Assembly: GCF_002205635.1 (NCBI RefSeq)
Contig: NZ_NISJ01000001.1
Span: forward strand, 372,001-436,000
Direction of reading: 5' to 3'
Source of the DNA: Sphingopyxis witflariensis
GTDB lineage: Bacteria > Pseudomonadota > Alphaproteobacteria > Sphingomonadales > Sphingomonadaceae
Length of the DNA stretch: 64,000 nt
Below the pieces are notes generated by a model that did no database searches, was not told the origin of the DNA, and saw nothing but the letters and a program-made list of their open reading frames with translations. Below, in pieces: positions 43,953 through 54,129 of the stretch (its first letter is position 1; each line of letters starts with the position of its first letter). The translations under genes were made by a program, and so were the position numbers.

Positions 43953-44828
43953 TCATTCCGAAAGGAAACGAACCTTGTTGTTAGACAAGGCCTTCAGAAC
44001 CCGTTGCTCGATCGGAGTGAACATTTTCTGATATTTTTTCGTGTCGATGTTGCAAATAGTCGCGTCGCCAAAGCGATCCGCAGCCGCCTGCTGGCGCGCG
44101 CTATCGCTGACGAAGACTATAGCCTCGTCTTTCCCGGCCGCCTTCCAGCGATAAGCGAGAATTCCGTCTGCTGCCCCATCCAACTGCTCGATGCCCAGCT
44201 CGACTTCGAGGTCGCTCATCCACCCGGTCAGCATCTCCCACTTCTCCTCGGCCGAAACCGTTTTGTAGAAGGACAATGCCTCCTTCTGCATGGCCGGCGA
44301 ACCGGCCAGCACGACTTCGGCGGGCCAGGACCTGGTGATGTTCGATCCGATCAGCGCGACGGTGCGACGACCGATCGTTACGCCAGAAGCACAAATGCAC
44401 GAACCGACCAACCAGACATCATCTTCGATCACGACGGGCCGTTCGCCATAAAGGGTGCAACCCTCGATCCGTTCGCCTGCCGCGACGTGCGACCAGATTT
44501 GCGAATACATGCCAACGCGAACGCCGTTGCCGATCGTCAGCCCCCCACTACCATCTAATACGGTGTTTTGGCCGAACCAGCCGTGCTGGCCGATCGTAAC
44601 GCCCTGAGTCGAAAGGATGAGGCAATTATCGTGCAGCGACGTCCAATCCCCGATGCTAACCGCACCACCGCTCACGATGAACTTGACACCCGGCCCGATG
44701 GAGCAATAATCGCCGATCTCTACGCGCGCCGGCTTATGAAAAACGATCTTGACGCCCGCAGCGATCGACGTGCCCTTACCGATTACGACCTCGCCATCGC
44801 CAATGATCTCGATATTGCTGTGCACCAC
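43953..44828 (-). CDS. Hexapeptide-repeat acyltransferase with C-terminal extension
   Basis: A 291-residue protein. Residues 1-180 are a left-handed beta-helix with many hexapeptide turns (GDGEVVIGKGTSIAAGVKIV, GDYCSIGPGVKFIVSGG, RPVVIEDDVWLVGSCICASG, VTIGRRTVALIGSN). After the closing EVVLAGSPAMQKEAL there are about 105 extra residues without a recognised fold, ending in a basic tail (KKYQKMFTPIEQRVLKAL). It follows a MarR-type regulator gene and precedes the two DegT genes, so N-acylation of a new amino sugar is a reasonable guess. Confidence 0.85.
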   Translation of the reverse strand: MVHSNIEIIGDGEVVIGKGTSIAAGVKIVFHKPARVEIGDYCSIGPGVKFIVSGGAVSIGDWTSLHDNCLILSTQGVTIGQHGWFGQNTVLDGSGGLTIGNGVRVGMYSQIWSHVAAGERIEGCTLYGERPVVIEDDVWLVGSCICASGVTIGRRTVALIGSNITRSWPAEVVLAGSPAMQKEALSFYKTVSAEEKWEMLTGWMSDLEVELGIEQLDGAADGILAYRWKAAGKDEAIVFVSDSARQQAAADRFGDATICNIDTKKYQKMFTPIEQRVLKALSNNKVRFLSE

Positions 44829-44913
44829 TCTTCTATCCTCTCGTTTCCATCTTGCTATTCTCTTTGGGTGACGCCCTTCGCATGGCCGCTATCCCGCACA
44901 AATCTGACCTGCC

Positions 44914-45276
44914 TCAACCGTCCTCAACGGGCACGTTCGCGTGCATGTCTGCCTGGAGGCTTTCAATTTCGGCTTTCAATGCGTCATACTCAGCCATCTT
45001 CCGCTTTATGAAGCGCGACGCGAGTATGGCCCGATGCGCTATGCCCTCGGGCGTCAACTCATAAATATAGCCAATTTTGTTCTGCGAAGACCGAAAGTTC
45101 GCTATCTTCACATGCCCCTTTTCGACGAGCGCATTTAGGCAATAGTTGATCCCGCCCAAGCTGATGCCCAACGCCTTTGCCAGTTCCCGCTGACTGATCT
45201 GTGGATTGGATTCGAGGATTCGCAATGCACGGAAGTTGACGTCTTCGTCACGACTGTTTTTTCTGCGATTGGTCAT
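44914..45276 (-). CDS. EPS-associated MarR-type winged-helix regulator
   Basis: A 120-residue protein with a winged helix-turn-helix (ILESNPQISQRELAKALGIS, then LGGINYCLNALVEKGHVKI) and a C-terminal coiled-coil helix (RFIKRKMAEYDALKAEIESL). This short form, found inside exopolysaccharide loci, is annotated as the MarR family EPS-associated regulator. A 14-bp palindrome (GTTCA-TATT-TGAAC) lies 66 bp before its start and may be its binding site. It likely controls part of the surrounding locus. Confidence 0.88.
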   Translation of the reverse strand: MTNRRKNSRDEDVNFRALRILESNPQISQRELAKALGISLGGINYCLNALVEKGHVKIANFRSSQNKIGYIYELTPEGIAHRAILASRFIKRKMAEYDALKAEIESLQADMHANVPVEDG

Positions 45277-45341
45277 GCCGCCGCCTCGCTATCGCGCCGA
45301 AACCCTTCAACCACGCAAATGGAGACGTGAAGATGGACCTT

Positions 45342-45355
45342 GTTCATATTTGAAC
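45342..45355. promoter_or_regulatory. Candidate operator before the MarR-type gene
   Basis: Perfect 5-bp inverted repeat GTTCATATTTGAAC in an AT-rich pocket of the 148-bp gap. A second palindrome, AGCACGGCGTGCT (45365-45377), lies 10 bp further and could be the end hairpin of the preceding glycosyltransferase gene. Assignment to MarR binding is a guess. Confidence 0.4.
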
Positions 45356-45424
45356 GCATACTCCAGCACGGCGTGCTCGTAAAGCCCACGATGCCATTTT
45401 GGACGGGAGGCGCGTCAGCTATGC

Positions 45425-46594
45425 CTATTCAATAGCCTTGGACGCGATGGCGCTGAACGCGAAAACGCGCGGACCCTTTTGGGCAGCCACAGCGCTCAGA
45501 CGCTTGACCTCGGCTCCATCGTCGGCTGTCAATTCGCTCAGCAGCCGGTCCAGCGTCTCGGGGCTGGCATCGTCGATGATCCGTGTATTTCCACCGATAT
45601 CCAGATGGTCCATCCCCCGCCAATGATGGAAAATGGTACCGAGCCCATGCCCGATGGCCTCTTCCCACAATACCGAATGGGTACCCGGAAACAGGGCGAG
45701 GTCACCCGCCCAGAAGATGCGATAGATTTCGTTCGCCGGCGTCCAGCCCAGCATATGCACATCGTCATGGATATCGATGCCGTCGAGCTCGACCTGGACT
45801 TCAGGTGTCGCCTGACCAAAAACGAGAAGATGGGCGTTACCAATCTCTCCTCTCTGCTTGGCGCGCGAAAAGCGGTCGATCAGCGTATGGATATTCTTGC
45901 GAAGATCGAGCTTCCCGCCAGTCACGAACAGCAGTGCGTCGTCGGGAATTCCCCATCCGGCTCGCGCTTCGCGTCGAACCTGACTACGGTCGAGCCCTTC
46001 GGTCTGCGTGTCGTCCGCCCCGAACGGAAGCAATTCCATCTTCGCGCGGTCGACCCCGTAAACCTCGTGCAGAAAATCTCCGCGAACCGGCAGAGTCGGC
46101 AGGAAACGCTGCACGATCGGCGATACGCGCCTTAGGATGGCGCGATAAAACAGCCCGTGTAGCAAGTGGCGCGAGACGAAGCCGCGTGCGCTATTGACAT
46201 AGTCGGTATGGCAGTCCGCATAGACCGGCGTCGGGCGTCGAAGCACATAGCTCCGGATGGTCAGGAAATCCCAGAACTGGACGTCATGGACGAAGATGAG
46301 ATCAGGCTTGAACTCTTCAAGCAGTTTTTCAACGCCCTCATAGGCGCGAACCTTGGCCTGAAGGAGCTTCGGTACCCACGAAGCATAAGGCAAGCGATGT
46401 ACAGGCACGCCATCCTCGTTGATGTAACTCGACGGTTCGACGTATCCTAGCTGCGTCCGATCAAGATATGTTTCGGTCGAGGCGACGATCATCACATCGT
46501 GCCCCATCTTTCGGTGAATGCGCGGAAGGATATTTTCCTGGTAACCGAAGCCATCGATATAGAATGCCGCGAGGCAGACATGAGCTATGCGCAT
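45425..46594 (-). CDS. Glycosyltransferase family 4
   Basis: A 389-residue GT-B enzyme. N-terminal domain starts [21 protein letters not shown]; the donor domain has [73 protein letters not shown] (E-x7-E pattern). It overlaps the upstream acetyltransferase gene by 10 bases. Donor sugar unknown. It probably adds one sugar of the repeat unit on the cytoplasmic side. Confidence 0.9.
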   Translation of the reverse strand: MRIAHVCLAAFYIDGFGYQENILPRIHRKMGHDVMIVASTETYLDRTQLGYVEPSSYINEDGVPVHRLPYASWVPKLLQAKVRAYEGVEKLLEEFKPDLIFVHDVQFWDFLTIRSYVLRRPTPVYADCHTDYVNSARGFVSRHLLHGLFYRAILRRVSPIVQRFLPTLPVRGDFLHEVYGVDRAKMELLPFGADDTQTEGLDRSQVRREARAGWGIPDDALLFVTGGKLDLRKNIHTLIDRFSRAKQRGEIGNAHLLVFGQATPEVQVELDGIDIHDDVHMLGWTPANEIYRIFWAGDLALFPGTHSVLWEEAIGHGLGTIFHHWRGMDHLDIGGNTRIIDDASPETLDRLLSELTADDGAEVKRLSAVAAQKGPRVFAFSAIASKAIE

Positions 46595-47202
46595 TGTTCA
46601 AGCCGCTCTAAGAATTTTTGGGGATCGCGGATGTCCTCCGCACATTGCTCCAGAACCGCATCCGGCCGATCCCACCACCGGCTCGCAAGTAGAGCCTCGC
46701 GGACTGGTTCATCGAAACGGTAGCGGATGAAACGTGCGGGGGAGCCCGCAACGATCGCGTAGGGCGGAACATCCCGCGTCACCACAGCACCAGCGCCGAT
46801 CACCGCACCATGGCCGATGGTGATGCCCTGCATGAGGATCGCGCGGTAGCCGATCCAGACGTCGCTACCCACCATTGTGCGCTGCGGATCGGGACGCGGG
46901 AAGATCGAGAGCTTCTTCACGACGCTGTCGCGCCCCTCATAAAAAACCGGCGAGGTGCCGACCCATTCGATCGGGTGCCGACCTCCGCCAATAACGACGT
47001 AATTCGCGATCGAGCAAAAATGGCCGATGTCGGTCGTCGTGATTTCGCAATCATAGCCACAAAAGCTGTGACGCCCCATTGTGCTATCGACGAAAGAAGA
47101 GCCCGGCTCGACCTTTGACGTCGTATGGACTTCGCTACCGCGAATGGCCGCACCGCGGATCTTGCGGAACAGTTTCGACCACAGGTAAACGGGAGACGGC
47201 AT
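46585..47202 (-). CDS. CatB-related hexapeptide acetyltransferase
   Basis: A 205-residue left-handed beta-helix acetyltransferase of the xenobiotic/CatB group: [21 protein letters not shown] with the active-site His, [54 protein letters not shown]. The C-terminal helix ([18 protein letters not shown]) is characteristic. It probably acetylates a sugar of the polymer. It is downstream of the asparagine-synthetase-like gene, with 36 bp between. Confidence 0.9.
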   Translation of the reverse strand: MPSPVYLWSKLFRKIRGAAIRGSEVHTTSKVEPGSSFVDSTMGRHSFCGYDCEITTTDIGHFCSIANYVVIGGGRHPIEWVGTSPVFYEGRDSVVKKLSIFPRPDPQRTMVGSDVWIGYRAILMQGITIGHGAVIGAGAVVTRDVPPYAIVAGSPARFIRYRFDEPVREALLASRWWDRPDAVLEQCAEDIRDPQKFLERLEQCA

Positions 47203-47238
47203 GGCGTTTTCTCCGTCAGGGTCTTAGCAGCAGCGGGT

Positions 47239-49179
47239 TCATGCTGCGACCTCGACCGGTTGATCAACACTCATGTCGCCATCGATGAAAATGCGGAACC
47301 ATAGCTCAACGCTCAACAGGCGGAATAATAAGGTGCCATGATTCTTGCGGCCCGACCGATGATCCTCGATCATCCCCTTCAGCCCTTCGTCATCGAACAG
47401 CCCCCGCGCAAGGCACCGGTCGCCGAGCAGGATGTCCAGCGGACCCGTTCCGGGCGTGTAGGGTTTTTGGAACTGTCGTCCGATCGGGGTGGTAAAACCA
47501 TATTTGGTCGTTTCATCAAGGATCGCATCATCGACCAGCCCACGCATGGCCTGGCGATGAATATATTTGCCTACGCCCAGTTCGACTTTGAAGTCGCCGG
47601 GAAGAGGCCAGACAAATTCCACCAGCCGGTGATCGAGGAAGGGCATGCGCGCCTCAAGGCTATTCGCCATCGAAATGGCGTCGCCATAGTGCAGCAAGTT
47701 GACGAGCCCGCCACTATGCTGTTCACGCAGCCGCCGCGCGAGAGCTCCTTCTCCCGCGACAGGTTCCAAAGTCGGGAAATCGGCCATAGGCGCATGTTCG
47801 CGTAATCGAGGCCCATAGATGACGTCGAACCCCTGTAGCCGCTGTTGCAAGCGCAAAATCCACGGCAGATCGTTGCTTGCCTGCCTCGCGACCAGAAAAA
47901 TCAATGAGCGGAGCGTATAGGTTTTTAGATATTGCCGCAGGCCGCGCCACGCCTTCCCCAGCCGTCCCGATGCAATCAGGTCGCGTTCAGCGGGCCACAC
48001 CACCGCCGAGATATAGCCGGCTAGTAGTTCGTCGGCTCCCTGCCCGTCCAACACCACGGTCAAGCGTTTGCGTGCTTCCTGGAGCAGCTGCATCAGCGGG
48101 ATCACCGCGGGCGAGCTGTTGCCGCTTTCGAGATGATAAACGATCTGGCCAAGCCGTCCGATGAAATCGGAATAATTAGTGTCTATTATATGGGCATCGA
48201 GACCAAGCCTTTCGGCGGTCTCGCACGCAACGATCGATTCATCTATCCTCCTCGTGCTATCCTGATAGATAGTGCCGTCCTGAACCAGCCCTTCCTCGTC
48301 ATCGAACCGCGCGGTAAAGCTGTGGTGCGGTGCTGGGTCGATGACCTGCATGACCGACGCGATCGAATTGGAATCGACCCCCGACGACAAGGTAATGCCG
48401 AGCGGAACATCGCTCCGCATCCGCAGACGAACCGCGTCTTCGAATAATTCGCCATATTGACGCCGGGCTTCGTCGAAGCCGAGGTTGCACCGCCCGATCG
48501 GATAATCCCAATATCGCCACATTCGCAGCGCGCCGTTGGCGTCGATCGTCAGATTATGGCCCGGTTGCAGCCGACGGACGTCGCGGAACCAGCTCTGTTC
48601 GTGCTGAGCACCTACCGATGTGCGGCAATAATTGGCGATCACGCCGTAGTCGGGCTCGGCCAACGCCGGCGCATAGTGGAGCAATGATTTGATTTCGGAC
48701 GCAAACAGCAATTGACCGTCATGCACGGCATAGTTGAACGGCTTGATACCAAACCGATCTCGCGAGGCGAAAATCGTCCGCTCGACGCAGTCATAAATGG
48801 CAAAAGCCCACATGCCGTTGAAACGACTGACACAGTCATCGCCCCACTGTATATAGGCCCGGAGCAGGACCTCGGTATCACCGCTCGTCTGAAAAGCGAC
48901 ACCGAGCGCCTCCAGTTCGGCTCGGAGTTCGAGATAATTGAAGATCTCGCCATTATAGGTCAGCCAATAACGGTCGGAAATCTGGAACGGCTGGTTGCTT
49001 TCATCGGACAGGTCGATGATCGACAGCCGGGCATGACCGAACATCACCCCATCTACGACCCGCTGCGACCGCCGCCCGTCGGGTCCACGATGAGCAAGTT
49101 TTTCCAGCCCTTCGCGGAATCGACCCTCATCGATCGGGCGCCCGCCACCCAGGTCAACGATGCCGAAAATGCCGCACAA
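47239..49179 (-). CDS. asnB: Glutamine-hydrolysing asparagine synthetase-like amidotransferase
   Basis: A 646-residue protein with an N-terminal Ntn glutaminase domain (nucleophile Cys2 in MCGIFGIVD, then HRGPDG, YNGEIFNYLEL, SGDTEVLL) and a C-terminal synthetase domain (PP-loop ITLSSGVDSNSIASV, VVLDGQGADELLAGY). True AsnB makes asparagine, but copies inside O-antigen and capsule loci are linked to amidation of uronic acids. The neighbouring UDP-HexNAc dehydrogenases make that role likely here; it is not proven. Confidence 0.9.
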   Translation of the reverse strand: MCGIFGIVDLGGGRPIDEGRFREGLEKLAHRGPDGRRSQRVVDGVMFGHARLSIIDLSDESNQPFQISDRYWLTYNGEIFNYLELRAELEALGVAFQTSGDTEVLLRAYIQWGDDCVSRFNGMWAFAIYDCVERTIFASRDRFGIKPFNYAVHDGQLLFASEIKSLLHYAPALAEPDYGVIANYCRTSVGAQHEQSWFRDVRRLQPGHNLTIDANGALRMWRYWDYPIGRCNLGFDEARRQYGELFEDAVRLRMRSDVPLGITLSSGVDSNSIASVMQVIDPAPHHSFTARFDDEEGLVQDGTIYQDSTRRIDESIVACETAERLGLDAHIIDTNYSDFIGRLGQIVYHLESGNSSPAVIPLMQLLQEARKRLTVVLDGQGADELLAGYISAVVWPAERDLIASGRLGKAWRGLRQYLKTYTLRSLIFLVARQASNDLPWILRLQQRLQGFDVIYGPRLREHAPMADFPTLEPVAGEGALARRLREQHSGGLVNLLHYGDAISMANSLEARMPFLDHRLVEFVWPLPGDFKVELGVGKYIHRQAMRGLVDDAILDETTKYGFTTPIGRQFQKPYTPGTGPLDILLGDRCLARGLFDDEGLKGMIEDHRSGRKNHGTLLFRLLSVELWFRIFIDGDMSVDQPVEVAA

Positions 49180-49241
49180 AACCCATACCCTCTCTGTCGC
49201 TTTTTACCGATTGAATGGCCCGAGTCATGGACCCCAGTCGA

Positions 49242-50522
49242 TCACAGCCTCAGATCGCTTGCTTCCGCTGGAAGCAAATATTTGAGATCGTAAAGAATGT
49301 GATCGCGCTTGCCGAACGCGCGCAACGCCTCGCCACCTAAAGCTCGAAATTCTTCGTGCGCTACCGCAAGGATGATACCGTCATAAGTGCCTTTCGCCGG
49401 ATCGTGGACGAGCATCAGGCCATATTCGGCCGCAGCTTCCCCAGCATCGACCCAGGGATCGTGGACATCAGCCTCAATGCCATAACCTTCGAGTTCGCGC
49501 ACGACGTCAATGACGCGCGTATTGCGCAGGTCGGGGCAATTTTCTTTGAAAGAGAGCCCCATCACAAGTACGCGCGCACCGCGAACCTGGATCGACCGAC
49601 CAATCATCGCCTTTACCATTTGTCCAACGACGTAAGCGCCCATTCCGTCGTTCAGCCGGCGTCCTGCCAGAATGATCTGGGGATGATAACCGATCGCCTG
49701 CGCCTTGTACGTCAGATAATAAGGATCAACGCCGATGCAGTGCCCACCGACCAGACCGGGTCGGAACGGCAAAAAATTCCATTTCGTGCCTGCGGCATCG
49801 AGCACCGCCTGGGTATCAATGCCCATACGGTTGAAAATCATCGCGAGTTCATTGATCAGCGCGATATTCAGATCGCGCTGCGTGTTCTCGATAACTTTTG
49901 CCGCTTCGGCCACCCGGATCGATGCAGCACAATGCGTTCCCGCCGTAATGACGCGGCGATAGACGGCATCGACGAGTTCGGCGACCTCAGGCGTCGAGCC
50001 CGACGTGATCTTGCGAATATCGGGCAGCCGGCGCGTCTTGTCGCCGGGATTGATCCGTTCGGGGCTATAGCCCGCGAAGAAATCGCGATTGAACACGAGG
50101 TTCGACTGCGCCTCCAATATGGGTACGCAATCCTCTTCGGTGGCACCCGGATAAACGGTCGATTCATAGACCACGATATCGCCGCGCTTCAGCAGCTTGC
50201 CGACCGTCTCCGATGCCTTCAAAAGCGGTGTAAGGTCGGGTCGTTTCTGCAAATCCACCGGGGTCGGAACAGTGACGATATAAAAGTTGCAGTCGGCAAG
50301 CTCTGTCGCCTCGGTCGTGAAATAGAGATTAGTCGCGGCTGCCAGTTCGGCCTCGTCGACTTCCAATGTCTCATCAAAGCCACCTCTCAGCGAAGCGATG
50401 CGTTGGCTGTTGATGTCGAATCCGACAACCCGCCCGACTTTTGCAAACTCCACAGCAAGCGGCAGGCCGACATAGCCGAGCCCGACGATTCCGATACGGG
50501 CCTGTTCTGCAGTATTGATCAC
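49242..50522 (-). CDS. UDP-N-acetyl-D-hexosamine 6-dehydrogenase, WbpA/TviB/WbpO type
   Basis: A 426-residue nucleotide-sugar dehydrogenase: [84 protein letters not shown], catalytic Cys in [19 protein letters not shown], and [14 protein letters not shown]. This group oxidises UDP-GlcNAc or UDP-GalNAc twice at C6 to the uronic acid. It overlaps the WecC-like gene by 4 bases, giving two different HexNAc dehydrogenases in tandem. Confidence 0.93.
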   Translation of the reverse strand: MINTAEQARIGIVGLGYVGLPLAVEFAKVGRVVGFDINSQRIASLRGGFDETLEVDEAELAAATNLYFTTEATELADCNFYIVTVPTPVDLQKRPDLTPLLKASETVGKLLKRGDIVVYESTVYPGATEEDCVPILEAQSNLVFNRDFFAGYSPERINPGDKTRRLPDIRKITSGSTPEVAELVDAVYRRVITAGTHCAASIRVAEAAKVIENTQRDLNIALINELAMIFNRMGIDTQAVLDAAGTKWNFLPFRPGLVGGHCIGVDPYYLTYKAQAIGYHPQIILAGRRLNDGMGAYVVGQMVKAMIGRSIQVRGARVLVMGLSFKENCPDLRNTRVIDVVRELEGYGIEADVHDPWVDAGEAAAEYGLMLVHDPAKGTYDGIILAVAHEEFRALGGEALRAFGKRDHILYDLKYLLPAEASDLRL

Positions 50523-51790
50523 GCTGCCCCCCTCACGCCGGTCCAGACCCCGCGCGTATCGACGATCAGCCCCTTCGGCACCGCCATCGCCTTAAATTCG
50601 CGATGATCGACCAACAACACATGGATGTCGGCCGCGATGTCGGCGGCCGAACCGAAATGGCAACGGTCGAGGCTGACCGGCAGGCCATCGATATTCGGTT
50701 CGATCACCACAAGCCGTTCGCCGAACCGCTCTTGAAGCTGCTCGGCGATATACAGGGCGGGGCTTTCGCGCAGATCATCGATATCAGGCTTGAACGCGAG
50801 GCCGTAGCAAGCGACGGTCACTTCACCCGCGCTACCACCGCTGCGCATGCTCCACTGTGCAACGGCAGCGTCGACTTTCTCTAGCACCCAGTCCGGTTTT
50901 CCGTCGTTCACCTCACGCGTCGCACGGATAAGGCGGGACACATCGGGCGCGCTCGACACGATGAACCAGGGATCGACAGCAATGCAGTGACCACCAACCC
51001 CAGGCCCCGGCTGCAGGATATTTACGCGCGGATGGCGATTGGCCAGCGCGATCAACTCCCACACGTTGATATCCAGTCGATCGCAGATCAGCGACAATTC
51101 ATTCGCGAATGCGATGTTCACATCGCGAAAAGCATTCTCCGTGAGCTTGGCCATTTCAGCGGTCCGCGCATCGGTGACAACGCATTCGCCCTTCACAAAC
51201 AAGCTGTAAAGCGACAGCGCCGCGTCCGAACAGGCTGGCGTGATGCCACCGATGACGCGATCATTTTGAATGAGTTCCTGCATCACTTTGCCCGGCAGCA
51301 CCCGCTCAGGACAATGCGCGACGCGAACGTCCGACGCCTCGCCGGACCGGTGCGGAAAACTGAGGTCAGGCCGCGCTTCGGCCAACCAGGCCGACATTTT
51401 TTCGGTGGTGCCGACCGGCGAGGTCGATTCCAACACCACCAGATTGCCCGGCGCCAGAACCGGCGCAATAGACCGGCATGCGGCCTCGATATAGGATAGG
51501 TCGGGGTCGTGATCATCGCCCTTGAATGGTGTCGGCACCGCAATCAGGAAAGCGTCCGCCGGTTCCGGCGTCGTAGTCGCCCGCAAATAGCCCTGGCTAA
51601 CTGCCGAATGGACAGCGATATCAAGATCTGGCTCGACAATATGAACCTTGCCTTGGTTGATCGTTTCGACAGCGTGCTCGCTGACGTCGATTCCAACCAC
51701 ATGAATTTTCCGTGACGCGAACATCGCCGCAGTAGGCAGGCCAATATAGCCCAGCCCCACCACTGAAATTCTATTAAACTGCCAATTCAT
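50519..51790 (-). CDS. wecC: UDP-N-acetyl-D-mannosamine dehydrogenase
   Basis: A 423-residue UDP-HexNAc dehydrogenase of the WecC group: [74 protein letters not shown], and catalytic Cys in [13 protein letters not shown]. It makes UDP-ManNAcA from UDP-ManNAc, which would come from the WecB epimerase encoded at 59751-60866. The two together support a ManNAcA residue in the polymer. Confidence 0.94.
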   Translation of the reverse strand: MNWQFNRISVVGLGYIGLPTAAMFASRKIHVVGIDVSEHAVETINQGKVHIVEPDLDIAVHSAVSQGYLRATTTPEPADAFLIAVPTPFKGDDHDPDLSYIEAACRSIAPVLAPGNLVVLESTSPVGTTEKMSAWLAEARPDLSFPHRSGEASDVRVAHCPERVLPGKVMQELIQNDRVIGGITPACSDAALSLYSLFVKGECVVTDARTAEMAKLTENAFRDVNIAFANELSLICDRLDINVWELIALANRHPRVNILQPGPGVGGHCIAVDPWFIVSSAPDVSRLIRATREVNDGKPDWVLEKVDAAVAQWSMRSGGSAGEVTVACYGLAFKPDIDDLRESPALYIAEQLQERFGERLVVIEPNIDGLPVSLDRCHFGSAADIAADIHVLLVDHREFKAMAVPKGLIVDTRGVWTGVRGAA

Positions 51791-51799
51791 ATTTTTCCA

Positions 51800-52816
51800 T
51801 CACTTGCCTGCATAATCGCGATACCAACTGACGAAATCGCGAATCCCGTCACGATAATTCGTCTGGGGGCGGTAGCCCGTCAACTGTTCGAGAAGCGATG
51901 CATCCGCCCACGTCGCAGGGACATCGCCGGGCTGCATGTCCATATAATTGCGCTGCGCCTTCATCCCGAGCTCGGCTTCGATCGCCTCAATGAAGTCGAG
52001 CAGTCGGACCTTATCGTTGTTGCCGATGTTCACGATACGAAACGGCGCGACGGGACTCAGCGAATCCCCATCGGCAACATCAGCGGGTGATGCCGGACGC
52101 TGCGGCACGGCCTCGATCAGCAATCGAATCCCGCGCACCAAATCGCCCACGTAGGTAAAGTCGCGGTACATGTCGCCATGGTTATAGATGTCGATCGGCC
52201 GCCTATCCAAAATGGCGTCGACGAATTTATACAGCGCTAGGTCGGGACGCCCCCACGGCCCATAAACCGTAAAAAAGCGGAACATTGTCGTCGGCAGATT
52301 CCAAAGATGCGCATAGGAATGCGCCATCGCCTCATTCGCCTTCTTCGTCGCGGCGTAGATGGTCAGCGGGGTGTCGGCCTTTTCGGTTTCTGTGAACGGC
52401 ATTTCCTCATTCGCGCCATAGACGGAGGAGGTCGACGCCATCAGCAGGTGCTGAACCTCCAGTCGCCGTGCAGCCTCCATGACATTAAAAGTACCGACGA
52501 CATTACTGTCGATGTAGGCGCGAGGATTTTCGATACTGTAACGCACGCCGGCCTGTGCAGCGAGGTGGACGATGACATCGGGCTCGAAGGAATCGACCGT
52601 CCTGTCCAGAAGTGCATGATCCTCGAGCATCCCCTCAGTAGCGCCAAAGGACGCGTTCTCGAGCAACGTCTGATGCCGCCGCTGCTTCAGGCGGACGTCA
52701 TAATAATCGGTCATGCCGTCGAAGCCGTGAACCGAATACCCCTCCGTGATCAGCAGACGAGCGAGGTGAAAGCCGATAAAACCGGCAGTCCCAGTAATGA
52801 AAATCTTTTGCGGCAT
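51800..52816 (-). CDS. NAD-dependent UDP-uronate 4-epimerase-like SDR
   Basis: A 338-residue extended SDR. ATG 52816 has GGAGG five bases upstream and is preferred over the open frame from 52915. Seen: IFITGTAGFIGFHLARLLI, FDGMTDYYDVRLKQRR, HLAAQAGVRYSIENPRAYIDSN, STSSVYGANEEMPFTE, YAATKKANEAMAHSY (YxxxK), RFFTVYGPWGRPDLALYKF. This pattern is that of UDP-glucuronate 4-epimerases, so it may supply a galacturonate-type sugar. It lies nine bases upstream of wecC. Confidence 0.92.
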   Translation of the reverse strand: MPQKIFITGTAGFIGFHLARLLITEGYSVHGFDGMTDYYDVRLKQRRHQTLLENASFGATEGMLEDHALLDRTVDSFEPDVIVHLAAQAGVRYSIENPRAYIDSNVVGTFNVMEAARRLEVQHLLMASTSSVYGANEEMPFTETEKADTPLTIYAATKKANEAMAHSYAHLWNLPTTMFRFFTVYGPWGRPDLALYKFVDAILDRRPIDIYNHGDMYRDFTYVGDLVRGIRLLIEAVPQRPASPADVADGDSLSPVAPFRIVNIGNNDKVRLLDFIEAIEAELGMKAQRNYMDMQPGDVPATWADASLLEQLTGYRPQTNYRDGIRDFVSWYRDYAGK

Positions 52817-52862
52817 GCCCACCTCCGTCCGTGTTACATTCGGCCGCTGATGCGGATCAGAA

Positions 52863-54095
52863 TTAGCGCGTAGCTTGCGCCGTCGCAGATCCCGTCGGCG
52901 CCAGAGAAAGGTCACTCAGATAGACATCGATACCCGCCGCGTCATCAGGGAGAAAAATATCAAGCGAGACCCAGCGCCAATTGCACCCGTCTCCCGCTAT
53001 CCGCACAGGCGCCTGCTTTTTCCCTGCTGCGGCCGGCACGATCACCGGGGGTAACGATGCCCCGTCGGCCTCGGCACAAAATATCCTGAAACGCAATGAA
53101 TTGTCGGCATTACTGGATAGAACCCAGTTCAGCGTATAGTCACCCGGCGAAAGCCGGACCAACTGCCTGGCGGCCATGCCTTGCGCTCCACCGATCGCAG
53201 AGATCAAGAGGCGCTTCCTTGCTGGCTCAATCGTGGCGCCAAGGTTGCCCATCGCGGCCAATTCCCAATCGAGCGGCGGAAAGTGAGGCTGGTCCGCGAA
53301 ACGCCCATTGATCAGCCGGTTCGTCTGCCCCCGAGCGCGCCAGGTCAGTGGCGCTAGGCTGTCAGCCAGAGCGAACGCTTCGTCGAGTTGCCCATATTGG
53401 ACGAGGCCGAGGACAAGCCGTTCATCCATCGCGTCGATCGTCGTCTGGCGCCAGGGTCGCTTAACCAAAGCCAGGCGCAATTTTGCGGCATTTCCAAGGC
53501 TCTGAGGATGCAGGACCACAGCACGCCAATAGTCGGGTGCCCATTTGGGGGCTGCGCCGATCACCGGCGTCAATGCCTCGACCGCGCCGGGCATCGACGT
53601 CGCCTGAGCAATGACCCCGACATAGGATTTTCGGGCTTCATTGTTAGTAAGCATCGACCGCGACAGCCATTGGAAGAACGCCTGCTTATCATCCCGGTAG
53701 CCAGCCGACTCGATCAATTCGGCATTGATAAGGGAATTGCGGCGCGTCACCTTGCCGGCAAGCTCGAGCAGGGCTTGCCGGTCCTTACCGCTCATCTTTT
53801 CTCGAAATGGTGCAATCAGGGTCGATAGCGCGTTCGCCGAGAGCGGCTCCGCCCGATAGCCCTGCAGCGCCATCGCGCGCTCAAGCTTCAGAACAAACGC
53901 TTTGGCATTTTTCTGGCGGCGCGCGGCATAGGTTGCGGCTGCAAGATTGGCGCAAGCTCCACTGGAAGGAGGGACCTGGATCGCGCAGGCCCTTTCCGGC
54001 GATCGAACCTCATACGCCACAACATAGCTGGACAAGGCAACGCCGATCGCCAGAATAACTGCGACTATCCATAGCGCTATGTTGTAGATTTTCAC
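52863..54095 (-). CDS. Unrecognised membrane-anchored protein of the polysaccharide locus
   Basis: A protein of about 410 residues, probably from GTG 54095 (GGA about six bases before); the frame opens at 54212 within the tail of the Wzc gene. It has one N-terminal membrane helix (IALWIVAVILAIGVALSSYVV), then a helical, repeat-like region (ANLAAATYAARRQKNAKAF, FALADSLAPLTWRARGQTN) suggesting TPR-type packing. A C-terminal beta domain (NWVLSSNADNSLRFRIFCAE, WRWVSLDIFLPDDAAG) looks like a carbohydrate-binding sandwich. I do not recognise the family. Its place after wzc suggests a periplasmic role in polymer assembly or export. Confidence 0.7.
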   Translation of the reverse strand: MKIYNIALWIVAVILAIGVALSSYVVAYEVRSPERACAIQVPPSSGACANLAAATYAARRQKNAKAFVLKLERAMALQGYRAEPLSANALSTLIAPFREKMSGKDRQALLELAGKVTRRNSLINAELIESAGYRDDKQAFFQWLSRSMLTNNEARKSYVGVIAQATSMPGAVEALTPVIGAAPKWAPDYWRAVVLHPQSLGNAAKLRLALVKRPWRQTTIDAMDERLVLGLVQYGQLDEAFALADSLAPLTWRARGQTNRLINGRFADQPHFPPLDWELAAMGNLGATIEPARKRLLISAIGGAQGMAARQLVRLSPGDYTLNWVLSSNADNSLRFRIFCAEADGASLPPVIVPAAAGKKQAPVRIAGDGCNWRWVSLDIFLPDDAAGIDVYLSDLSLAPTGSATAQATR

Positions 54096-54129
54096 GGTTT
54101 TTCCAAATATGCGATTGACGCTAAGGAGC

